Below, piece after piece: positions 12,397 to 23,224 of a stretch of DNA of 64,000 nucleotides. This DNA is from Trichinella spiralis (taxonomy: Eukaryota > Nematoda > Enoplea > Trichinellida > Trichinellidae): positions 12,744,400 through 12,808,399 of the forward strand of contig CM012954.1 of assembly GCA_000181795.3 (NCBI GenBank). The letters are read 5' to 3'. A program made the position numbers and the translations under genes. Numbering within the stretch: the first letter of the stretch is position 1; each line of letters begins with the position of its first letter. Under the pieces are notes generated by a model. The model did not search any database. It was not told where the DNA came from and saw nothing but the letters and a program-made list of their open reading frames with translations.

Positions 12397-14166
12397 TTAT
12401 TTTTGCTTGTTTCTTTCTCTTTCTACACGATCCAAAAATTGGGCTCGCCTAAGGCGCAATTCTTCCACTTGAGCTACAGTACCAGGTTTGGCAGGATTTT
12501 GTTCAACGGTCGGTGAAGTTGACGACTGTTGTGCAACAAATTCATCACTTATCGAAGCTAAAAAAAGAAAGAAAGAAAAATATATGCGCATTTTAAATTC
12601 TCTCACGTATGCAAATTGACATTTTATCTAAATCGAATCGAATCGAATTTTATTGGAAAAATTTTAACGATTTCACATGAACAAAAAATATCATTTGAAA
12701 AATCACTTCAACAAAATTATTTACATTAATCAGAATCAATCTAGTGATTAATTAAAAGAAAAAAAAAAGAAACTCATCTCCTCAAACTTACGCAGTTGGT
12801 CTCTCAAATCGCGAATGCTTTCCAAAAGTGCAGTCTGCAGAGCTGGATCATCTTCTTGGTAAACAGCGCTTCCTGGCGACGGATTGGAAAAAGCCGTCGT
12901 CGGCTGTGCTGAAATTTCCACATTTCGACTACTATTCAGTGGACGAGATTTCTGTTCTGGTTTTGAAGAAGCAGAAGAATAACCTGCAGACGAACGTGCA
13001 CTATAAGAAACTGGACTATTGACAAGAAAATCGCCTCGATTTACAGGCAAATCTCCTTCTACTGCAAGTATAGTGCAACCTGAAATCAAGAAGAGCTTGT
13101 TCACTAGATCATTGCAATAAACAAAAATGATAAAAATAACAATCTTTTATTTCTAGTTATACTACAACAGAATACGTCTATTATAAATATACATTTTTCT
13201 TTCTTTCTTTCTTTTCAAAATTTCAAATTACTATCAGTTGATGACTAAATTGAAAGACAAATATTGAAAAAACAAAACTTGAAACAATCTTAACTTTTAC
13301 ACTTATATCTTCATTCACACTCGACAAGATTAAGATTAAATTTAATAAAATAAACGAAAAGTATAAAAATTAGAAAAAATAAAAACCGGTTATTTAAAAT
13401 TCAAACAAAAAAGCAACGATTAAACTGATTAAAGATAGCACTGTTCTAAAAACTGAACTAAACAGCTGAAATTCATACTTTTACTTCGTTGTCAATTGTG
13501 CGCGTTCTCATTAATTATACCTTCTTTTTGAAGCTGCGCCAAATAAAGCTCCGAATACGTCTGACTGATCAGTTCGGGTCCATCCAGCATAGAATTCAAA
13601 TTGTACCAATGTTCCCCAATTTTTCGAACGGTAAAAAAATGCTGATGACGATGACAAATAAAAGCTGAATGCGAGCTTAAAATCAAATCAACAATTTCAA
13701 TTTATCAGAAATTTTACTGAGAAAAATTACCGATAGAAATTTATCACATCACTTGCATTTGTCGGAGCAACCCGGAGAGTGAGATTAAAAGGTTTCAACG
13801 CTTCTGATATAACTTGAAGAGAAAAATACCCACTGTCGTCCATATTTTGGGATTCGCTCTGCAAAAGAAAAAATAAAAAACATGAAATAATAGTAACTAA
13901 ATCGAAAGTCGGAAAAAAAAAAGAATAATTTTCATCGATCGAAACATCAATTCATTACTGTAGAATCGCCAGTAACTTTTCTTTCTTCAGCATCAAGACG
14001 GCGTGCAATTTCTGCTAAATCAACTGCGGTAAAATACTGACCTTGAAGGAGAGCGTTTAAAGCATGCTGAGCGCAAAGCATTCCCTCTTGCTAAAACAGG
14101 GAATTGAATTTCTGCTCCGTGAATGAGAACCTTTTCGTTTACCTTTTCGAAGAATATACTGTTCAT
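12397..14166 (-). CDS. ATXN3: Ataxin-3-like Josephin deubiquitinase
   Basis: This is a cysteine protease that trims polyubiquitin chains. Six exons (14143-14166, 13959-14090, 13731-13858, 13521-13675, 12792-13079, 12397-12557) join in phase to give 295 aa. The Josephin domain fills residues 1 to about 165. Catalytic Cys14 lies in QEGMLCAQH, the catalytic His is H107 in HQHFFTVRK and the catalytic Asn is N120 in WYNLNS; MDDSGYFSLQVI is also conserved. A UIM-like helix (DDPALQTALLESI) follows a Ser-rich linker near residues 220-240. The C-terminus has the VEELRLRRAQF block, equivalent to the segment before human polyQ, but no glutamine tract. A TTTTTTTCAG acceptor ends 2 nt before the ATG. The human protein is about 360 aa; the difference is mostly the missing polyQ tail and an apparently single UIM. 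Confidence 0.93.
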
Positions 14167-14168
14167 CT

Positions 14169-14181
14169 CTGAAAAAAATAA
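14169..14181 (-). promoter_or_regulatory. Trans-splice-type acceptor before ataxin-3
   Basis: Seven T residues and CAG end 2 nt before the ATG on the minus strand. With so little space, a cis-intron would need an upstream untranslated exon, so spliced-leader addition is the simpler reading in a nematode. Confidence 0.5.
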
Positions 14182-15344
14182 TGCTCAATTATTAAAATTT
14201 TTCACTTCACACAAACTATGAAAACAATCAAACCAAGCAATCGAGCATCCTCAAACAAAAAAGTTTCGAAATGTGCGTTCAAACATGCTTGAAAAAGAAG
14301 CAAAATTCAAATAACCGAGCAACTAACAAGAACAACAATACTTGAAAAATAAAATAAGTACAAATCATAACTAAAGAGACATATAATAAAAGTTTTACTA
14401 ATTTCAGCAAGAGCACAAATTAGAAATACCTGTTTGTTGAACAATTTGTTACTGCTGCTTTGAAAAGGTCTCACAGAATAAATAGGATGAATGAAACGAC
14501 AGTATAATGATAATGAAGGAAAATTTCTTAGACTGTAACAAGTTATTAACTAACATTATAACTTTATGCTGATATATTTACAATAAATGCTGTCCATTGT
14601 ATAAATATGTTTTTTAAAATTATTTTAATGTGCTATTAATTTGCTTTTTACTTTGATTTTTTGTACTGAAAAAAACAAAAAGTACAAATGTACTACATAC
14701 GATATACATGAAACGAATGTGCACATTTAATTTATTTGATTAAAAAATTAATGATGAAATTTAAATTATTTTATTCCTGCTTGATATCTATATTTACATT
14801 TTTACACTGATCAAATTTATCACAAATATGAAAAAGTTGGATTTTTGTATTGTTTAAATTTGAATAAATGAGTAGTAATTTGTAAATTACACAAAATATT
14901 TGAATTTTTTCTTATTATTGGTCCGACTAAATAGTTATTTTAACGGGAAGTTATCGGTAATAGGCGCAGCTGTAAACAAACATCTGAGTTTTCGACCGTC
15001 TCTATCAGTGCTGTCTAACTGCATCAGTTTTGGTGAACTTGACGTTCTAATTCAATTTCTTGTTTAAAAACAATTTGCATTTTGAATTTTGATTCTTAAG
15101 AGCTAATATTCAAACGAGTTTCTTCTTCATACAGTATACGTTCCACGTGAAAATACCTGCACATTTTTAAAAAAGACACTTGGCCACGTGCACAATTTCG
15201 TTAATTATTAATATCTTCATTAATATTGAAGTGTTGATAGTTATTTCGGTTCATCGAATGAGGCCAAACAAGTATAGTGAACAAAATATTTATTTTAAAA
15301 ATTGAATTCTAACTCCCATCACACGTACGATAACGAAAATAGTT
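14182..15344. other. AT-rich intergenic DNA
   Basis: About 1.2 kb separate the 5' end of the ataxin-3 gene from the 3' end of the KCTD3-like gene. I see no exon, RNA gene or repeat of note. Confidence 0.6.
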
Positions 15345-18300
15345 TCACAAATCGAAATCAGCAGGCAGGCAAGAAATGGAACTGGAAGGTGTGCTGGATA
15401 AACTTTGATAAGTAATTTCAAATTCGTCAATCAACTGCAACAGTTCGTTCGGAGTTGGACCTTCCAATCGCTCTAAATAGCAAAAAATATCAAAATCAAT
15501 GATGAACTAATTTTCAAAATCAATAATTACCATAGCCCGGTTTGTCCCGCCTCGCATTAAGCATCTCTAATGCAGTGGTTAAGTCCCACACTTGCACCGA
15601 ACCATTGTTGTGTCCCGTAAAAAGAAAACGCCTAGGACAGGCGCCAGTTCCGCTAGACCACTCGCACTCGTGAACCAAATAGCTTGAAATGCTACTTCCA
15701 TCAACAGATTTTATCACGCAAACTCTAAAAAAGAATCCAATCACTCATCTATTAATTCAAACATGTTAAATTAACACATGTGTAAAATTATTTCAACGCA
15801 AAAGCTAATCTCTGATTAAAGCTGACAATTAAATCGTAATTATTGTGAAAAGAAAAACAAACCTTTCGCCTGTTGATGCCAATCGTATGTAAAGTTGAGA
15901 CGTATCCGGCACTACCTTCTGTACAAATACTTGTTCGCTATCCTTATCACCATAGGGACCAACATCGGCAGCTGGGTCAGTGTCCATTGGACCATCGGCC
16001 GATTCCAAAGTCATCACTTTGAATGATGCTAACGGAGTACTACCAGGCTGTGTGTTGATCATACCTCGAAAGCGTGTCAGTGACCAAGATCGAACATGAT
16101 TATATTCTGAACAAACTGAAAACAAATAGACGTGAATTTTCGATTTTTCAAAAAAAAAATTAATCAAATTGAATTAAAAAACTGAATAAATTTACCTGAT
16201 ATCAAATGACCGGCTGTCAAAGCAACGCGACTGATTCTGGCACGGTGAACGGTGAATGTTTGAAACAATTGCGGAGAATGGCCCGCCGTTTCTGGATGTT
16301 GCGCAATGATACGAACGGCACCAGTATTTGTGCCATAAGCGATTTCTAACCAGTTGCCCGACATGCCTTAAAATTTAATTTCACTATAAAATATGCGCTT
16401 CGAAATTCATTACTACTCTGTGAATAATTATAATTAACACGTGTGATCAACTTTCTTATTGCTGAATATGAAGAAATACTGAAATATTATGGTAAATTAA
16501 AAATATGGGTACTCCGATTTCGTCCGCTCCGATTGGTTGTTCGCTCATAGCTTGTACAGCGTTTGTGTTGTTGAGTTGGCAATTGACTTGTGCTATTTTA
16601 TCAATTATTCAATTTAGATCAGTCAATTCCACCTCAGAAATTCATGCAAACGAACCGTTCAAACGCCGAACAACAGCCAATCAGCGAACAACCAATCAAA
16701 AAAAATTAGGTCAAATTTGAGACGGCGAAATCTGAGTAGAGAAAGTTGTCGAAAAATTTTTACTCGATTTTGGAGTCAAATAAATGTTCACTGCAGTAAT
16801 CGCGTCGCCAAGAGGATCGCGATACAATTCCATCACCAGCAAATCATTATCTTTCATACGCAGTGGAAATTTTTGCATATCTGCACGAGGAAAAATCAAC
16901 AATTAAAATGGGAAAAAGATAATCAAATCAAATCAAATCAAATAATCATACCGATGTAATATATGCTTCCATTGGAGCAACCCAAAAGCAAAAACGAGCC
17001 TGCCGTATCATAGGAACAAATTGGAGTTACGTCTTGAATCTGAAATAAGTTCCTTATTGAAAACAAAAAAAAATTCATTGCAAGAAAACATAACAAATAA
17101 TAGTAATAATTCGATTAAAATTGGATAATATTGATCACTTCGCTTTTTAAAAAGTTAAAATGCACAATTTTAAAATGATTATAATTAACTTTATGTTTTA
17201 AAAAAAGGTGTAGTACTGACGATTTCAACAACAACGACAAACTCGGTTTACTTTTCCTCGTCCGATGGAATTAGATTGCCTAGCTTAACTATTATTGCTT
17301 AAATTTAAATTACCTAAGCTAACAAAACAATCATTGTGCAAATTCATATGCGAACACCATGTTTCAAATTCAATGAAATTTATTTGCGCGCATCAGAGAA
17401 GCAGCCAAAGAAATTCAAATTCTGCAAAAACGTTCGTTGGTAAAATCGAATCTACCCCGTTTAAAAATGGCAGTTTAATTAAATTATATTTTTTTTTAAT
17501 TTTCAAGGTTACAAACCTGCCAATTTAGTGTCATTCCATGCCATACGACAATTTTTCCCTTCTTGCTAAGAGCCACGAGCTGTGAAGCGATGAAAAGCAA
17601 CGCATCAATGTGTGCAGTAACAGAAAAGCGTCCAATTTCTGACGAAACGCCTGCATCATTTACGCTCCACAACAAGATGGTATTATCGTCCAAAGAAACG
17701 GCTAGGCAAATGCAACCTTGTCCAGTAAAGTTTTTACAGCTTATGGCCAAGTGACGGATAGGTCGCTCTGTACGTGGACTTATACACCCTAAGCACCATC
17801 CCATGCTGCCTTTTGATCTAAAAAATCAAATAATCATTTTGATTTAATTTGAAAAAGTAGTATAATTTGCTGACTTGTAGCAGACAACTATTTCACTATA
17901 AGCAACTGCAATCCAACTGTGATGAGCTCGTATTATACGTACACGAAATGGATCCACTAATGCTTCTGTAAAAAAAATTCAATAAAATTCAGTAAAAAAT
18001 CTCCATTCAACAAATATATAATTGGATATATTTTTTTTAAATAGACAAATAAAAACTTTGCTTCGCCTGCCTGAAATTTGCTTGCTTCCAATTTCTAATT
18101 GTTTCAACTGCTTTGTAAAATCTCCTGAAAACCCAGGTCGATGTGGACATTTCCATTTGTTACGCAAAGCGGCTATGTTGTTGCTCAAAAATGGCTTGGA
18201 TAAATTGCCTGAACTTAATGATTCCAACGATGAAGTCGGACACAAAGTATTTCTCGAGCTGGAAACTGAAGCACAACACGTGGCAGGGTTATTTTCGTCC

Positions 18301-19280
18301 CCAGCGACAACATTAGAACACAATCGCACCGCCCCCGGAACCTTGCAGCTCCGGGAACCTATGCAAATTGGTTCCGATTTGTTTCGGGTATGACAACCTT
18401 GACGATGAACCAACGGTTGCACTGATTCGGCTGCTAAATTGAAAACCTGCGACGGCTGAGCAAAATATCCGTGAAATAACACGTCACCGCATGCACTTTG
18501 ATCCAATTTATCACACAGAACCAATCGTTTTACTGAAATAAATACACACATACACACACAAAAATATCCATTTTCAATTAATACTACTCTTATTAAAAAC
18601 AAACAATCAAAATGAATGTCCAATGTAAAAAAAAATTCATCTTACCAAGTGGAGTCAATCCATAAAATTGTGCTTCGTGCTTCAATGCCACTGGATTCAC
18701 CTCTCTATAAATTCATCTTACTTGAAAATGCAGAAAATACTCCTAATAAAATGAAAATTTTAATCTTAATTCAATTTTAACCCTTAATCATTTAATAAAC
18801 GGTTAACAGTAAAACTTCATCACATTTCATTTTAATTTTATATCAATAATAAATTCAAAGTTACATTCAAATGAAACATCGAAGCAATACTCACTTCAAG
18901 TCTACTTGCTTGGATCTCATGTAATTTAAAATAACCTGAAATAGCTTGGGATCTCGATCGATAAAAATCTAAAAAATAAAACATTACAAGTAAGAAAATT
19001 TTTCAAACAAATATGAACATACAGCGCCATTTTCGTCTTTAACGGCTGGTATTCGACCACTGAGCATACTAAAATACATTTCAAAGAATATCAAGTTTTT
19101 GTGTAATGCAATATTTGCCAAAACTTCGACCCTACATTACTGCACACTAAATAAATAGTTAACTTATAATTACCTTGTAAAAAACGTATCAGAAATCCAC
19201 ATTAATGTATTTCTAGAAGTGACAAATTGTACGCCACCAACGTTCAGCTTAATTAGCGCATCATGTCCATTTAGCGCCAT
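15345..19280 (-). CDS. KCTD3: KCTD3/SHKBP1-like BTB (T1) and WD40 protein
   Basis: The N-terminus is a T1/BTB domain ([18 protein letters not shown], then [24 protein letters not shown] and [11 protein letters not shown]) built from small exons between 19280 and 18650. A Ser/Cys-rich linker occupies about 18066-18535. WD40-type repeats follow: [16 protein letters not shown] (17.88-17.97 kb), [11 protein letters not shown] (17.5-17.82 kb), [16 protein letters not shown] (16.95-17.04 kb), [15 protein letters not shown] (16.7-16.88 kb), [11 protein letters not shown] with [20 protein letters not shown] (16.19-16.37 kb), [17 protein letters not shown] (15.87-16.12 kb) and [21 protein letters not shown] (15.53-15.73 kb). 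The last exon ends at a TGA at 15345. KCTD3 acts on HCN channels and SHKBP1 on CIN85 in mammals; the function here is unknown. It lacks the long C-terminal tail of vertebrate KCTD3. An ATATTTTAG acceptor lies 18 nt before the ATG. Confidence 0.9.
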
Positions 19281-20977
19281 CGTGAACCAACAGTGGCACT
19301 AAAATATTCCTCACAAATTAAAATACAATTAACCGCAGACGCACATAATAAAAATAATCAATTACCATTTATAAAAAAATTATTATAAAATATATCAATC
19401 TAAAAGTAAGCAAACTGTTAGTCATGAATTCACCACATCATCAATACACCAATAGCTCAAACAATTTGAAACTCAAATGGTTAAAAATGATTGAAACTAA
19501 CATTACAGAAAAATAATTAGTAAATAAGAGTACAATACTTAGGTAATGGCAAAGAAAGCTACGATACAATCGGCATTCAAAAACTACATAATTTCGGAAC
19601 AAAACAAATCATACCGTTAGTTACATTTATTTAATAAAACATCAACATATGAAATGATATAATAATATTAACATGATAAATGCAATTTGAAAATTAAATA
19701 TAATTCCACTTTTGCTAAAAAAAACTACAGAATGCGATGATGCCCATAAAAAGCATACAGTATTTAAAAATTTCAAGTTCAACTGCTTTTACTTTATAAA
19801 TTTTTAATTTCTGTTGTCTATTTTTGCAAGAAATTTATTGAAATTGAGAAAATAAATTGACAATAATAATGTTATAAATATATTTTTCAATTCTTTCAAA
19901 ATAATACATCTTTTGTTACACTACTGAATTTCAACTCGATAAGAATATACTGTATTAATCTTTGATTACTTGTCTATTATCTTTTAACATTTATATACAG
20001 TTTTAATGTAACAAAAACCACTGAAATTGGAAAGTGAATTGTTGGTATGAAGTTAGAGCTATTAATATGTTTAGGAAAAATAGTGGCGCGAAACATTATC
20101 TGTCATTGCTAACGAATGAAAAAGCAAACAAATCTGTGGCATATACCCATGCATTATTTTATCATTATATTTTATATCAGGTTGTATTACTTTTGTAAGT
20201 AACATTGTATTTTAGAAATTATCTTCTGAGCTGCACAAATCTTCACTTTAAGTTCTTATCTTAATAAAGTAAACATTTACAACACTAGTATAATGAAAGC
20301 AGGAAATAGGTAGAACATCAAAACTGCAACAAGTTGGCACAATTTAAACTCTCACAGTCATAAAATGAAAGATGAAAACACCAACAAATTGCCCATATAA
20401 GCGTCGCTTTGTACTACTAAATCAACGTACAACATGTCTTCACAATAAAGGTCAACTGTAAAATTGCGACAAATAAGCTGTCATTTATCAAACCAGCATA
20501 AAAAAGCAAGATTATCATCTTTGTAATATTTCATTTTTGGCATCATTTCTTCAACAATATGGCTATTGCTTTATAACAACTTTTCATAACTTTATTCTGT
20601 TATTTTTAATGATAGTCAAGTGCTAATGTGTCATACAATAAAAAAACCATGTTGACTTAAGCAGATATGCAAAAAATAAAAATATTTGCTTATTTTAAAA
20701 GTAAAAAGTAAAATTATTTTCATTTGAAGAAGATGTTTAATTGAAACAAAATCGACCGGCAATAAAATTGAATGTTATTGGATTGTGAAAATTGTAACCT
20801 ATTACGTGTGATAATTGCGAATGTTTGAACGATCGTTGCCCTTTCGATGATCATCACGTCCTTGTGTAACTTGCCAATTTTGCCCAGCCCAACACAACAA
20901 ACATTCACTTTCACAATATTCGTCACAATTGCAGGAACTGTACTATCGCAAAGTGTAAAATAATTTTTCCTTGGGAT
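19281..20977. other. Divergent intergenic region
   Basis: AT-rich DNA between the start of the minus-strand KCTD3-like gene and the plus-strand dehydratase gene. It must contain both promoters, but I can name no element. A TTGCAG acceptor-like site ends at 20934, 43 nt before the dehydratase ATG, and may define its 5' end by cis- or trans-splicing. Confidence 0.5.
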
Positions 20978-22333
20978 ATGTCCAAATTGGATTTCGATAA
21001 ATGCGAAGCGACAGACAAAATGAACGCTGTCGTGAATGGAAATTGCGATTGGGAGCATCCGGTGCACCGAATTCTGCAAGAAACTATGGAAAAGCGACGT
21101 ACCGCTTTGATGCACAACGGTCCTTACTGGCACCCGCTTAGCGTACCAACGTACGGTGTGGATGAAGTGATGAACTGCTTGGATTCGTTGCTAAAATTTC
21201 AGACCACCATGGGTCCCAAGGTGAAGGGCTTCGAACGGAATTTTGCCAAAGCGATAGGCGTCCGTCATGCGGTGATGGTGAACAGCGGTTCGTCGGCCGA
21301 TTTGCTCTGCTCGATGGCGTTGACCATGGCTTCGGGCAAAATTCTGAATCCTGGCGATGAGATCCTGGTGCCAGCTTTGACATGGCCAACCCAGATCTGG
21401 TCTCCACTGTTGGCCAAATTGAATGTTCAACTGGTGGACGTTGATCCGGTCACTTTGAACACAACACCAGAAATCGTGGAAAAAGCGATCGGCCCGAAGA
21501 CGAAAGCGTTGTTCATTGTCCACTTGATGGGCAATGTGACGGACATGGATCGAATGGTAGAAATTTGCAATAAGCATAATCTAATTTTGCTGGAAGACTG
21601 TTGCGAATCTTTGGGTGCCAAATACAGAGGTCGTCATGTGGGAACGTTCGGTTTGGCCGGCGCCTTTTCCTTCTTCTTCGCCCACCACATTGTAACCATG
21701 GAAGGTGGCATGGTTGTGACCAACGACGATCAGTTTGCCGACAACATTCGCGTTCTTCGTGCCCACGGCTGGACCAGAGATTTGAATACCAAATTCCAAA
21801 ACCTCAATGGAATTGATCCCAGATTTCTGTTCATCGACAGCGGCTTCAATGTACGACCGACCGAACTGAGCGGTGCGTTTGGTGAAATTCAACTTCAACG
21901 GATGCCAGTTTTCTTGAAACGACGCCTCTCGGTTTACGAAGCATTCTCAGACTACATCAGCAAACATCTCGCCAATTATTTGTCCATGCCAAAGGTTCAC
22001 GACCACGTAGAACCCAGTTGGTTTTCATTGCCAATTTTAATTAACAAACAAGCCGCACTGGAAGCAGGATTTACTAAAAAGGATTTGATTGATTATTTGG
22101 AAAAAGCTGGAATTGAAACCAGACCAGTACTGATTGGAGATATCAGGAAGCAGCCAGTTGCTGAACATTTCCAGTTTATTCGTGACAGTCACTTGCCCGG
22201 AGTGGAATACATTGACAATAATGCGTTTGTTATTGGGCTTCATTCAGGATTCAAATATGATACAGAAGATCAAGTGCAACTGCACATCAATAAGCTTTGC
22301 CAGACTTTTCAACAATTTTTCCAAAGTTTTTAA
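20978..22333 (+). CDS. DegT/DnrJ/EryC1-fold sugar 3-dehydratase, ColD-like (candidate tyvelose-pathway enzyme)
   Basis: A single uninterrupted exon encodes 451 aa of the PLP-dependent DegT/DnrJ/EryC1 family. Visible landmarks are NSGSSA (102-107, cofactor phosphate loop), EDCCESLGA (206-214, with D207 facing the pyridine nitrogen) and [14 protein letters not shown] (231-244). In aminotransferases of this family the SFxxxK lysine binds PLP. Here that position is H236, the change that converts the family to 3-dehydratases (ColD, and RfbH/E1). The cysteine-rich iron-sulfur segment of RfbH/E1 is absent; the region reads RAHGWTRDL then DPRF and [12 protein letters not shown], as in ColD. I therefore expect PMP-dependent C3 deoxygenation of an NDP-4-keto-6-deoxyhexose, possibly GDP-4-keto-6-deoxymannose. 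A roughly 45-residue N-terminal extension precedes the usual start. No intron, and GC-richer codons than neighbours, suggest lateral origin or a retrocopy. Polyadenylation signals lie at 22388 and 22401. Family is certain; substrate is inferred. Confidence 0.9.
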   Translation: MSKLDFDKCEATDKMNAVVNGNCDWEHPVHRILQETMEKRRTALMHNGPYWHPLSVPTYGVDEVMNCLDSLLKFQTTMGPKVKGFERNFAKAIGVRHAVMVNSGSSADLLCSMALTMASGKILNPGDEILVPALTWPTQIWSPLLAKLNVQLVDVDPVTLNTTPEIVEKAIGPKTKALFIVHLMGNVTDMDRMVEICNKHNLILLEDCCESLGAKYRGRHVGTFGLAGAFSFFFAHHIVTMEGGMVVTNDDQFADNIRVLRAHGWTRDLNTKFQNLNGIDPRFLFIDSGFNVRPTELSGAFGEIQLQRMPVFLKRRLSVYEAFSDYISKHLANYLSMPKVHDHVEPSWFSLPILINKQAALEAGFTKKDLIDYLEKAGIETRPVLIGDIRKQPVAEHFQFIRDSHLPGVEYIDNNAFVIGLHSGFKYDTEDQVQLHINKLCQTFQQFFQSF

Positions 22334-23224
22334 CTTGATTGTACCTCTAACAATAGAATCTCATCTATACCATTTTCAAATTTATCAAATAAATTTTATT
22401 AATAAAGCTCAATTAATAACTCTGTTCACAAATCATGACTAATACAAATGCAACAAGTAGCGACAGATTTCTGCATTGAAAAATGTATTAAACATCATAT
22501 TCCACTATAATAACACATCATGCCACTTTAAAACTTTACATACTCTCATATTGATTAATTTCCATCATAATGCACTAGGAAATGACAGAAATTAATAAAT
22601 TGATAATCAAGATATTGTATATATTTTTTTGAAAACAATCTATTAGTGCCTAAATACTTTCTCAAAATACCCATTCACTCAAATATGTTTTCTTAAAGAT
22701 TTAATTCACTAAAGTAAAATAATATTACAAATGTCAATATATCTTTAGCTCTAGTGAAAAGAATAAAATTGTAAAATTTCATTTTTAAAATTGCCATCTG
22801 CTGACCAGTTGTTCATGATTTTTTATCAGACAAATTATATTTAAATAATAATAAAAATAAATCTGATCAATTTGAATATTTAATGTTTTACCTACAAATT
22901 ACTTATTTTTTTATAATTTTGAAATGTTTGCTAATCATGTGACAACAAAGTACTGCGAGGCCTTTCATACTGTTACAGTATGCCTGATTTTTCTAGGAAT
23001 AGTGAACGGCAATCGATTGTTGTTTGCGTTCAAGTTGGTTGGCTTAAACAGGTGTTTGCTGCTTGCATCTTTTGAAATTTGTTTTGTTTGTCGATTGGTA
23101 AGCCCTTACAGACTCTTTACACAGCAACATATTTAAATTAAGTGAATACTTGCGCTTGCATTATTCGTATATATATATATATGATGATATTGTTTTTATT
23201 AATTTTATGTTTTAATCAGAAATC
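22334..23224. other. 3' UTR of the dehydratase gene and upstream region of phosphorylase
   Basis: Two AATAAA signals (22388-22393, 22401-22406) close the dehydratase transcript. The remainder is AT-rich with a TA run at about 23168-23181. A TTTTAATCAG acceptor ends at 23219, 5 nt before the phosphorylase ATG. The small open frame 22924-23136 has no support. Confidence 0.6.

Noticed and set aside
21191-21577. 128-residue frame antisense to the dehydratase
   Set aside because: Shadow of the sense frame, caused by its codon bias.
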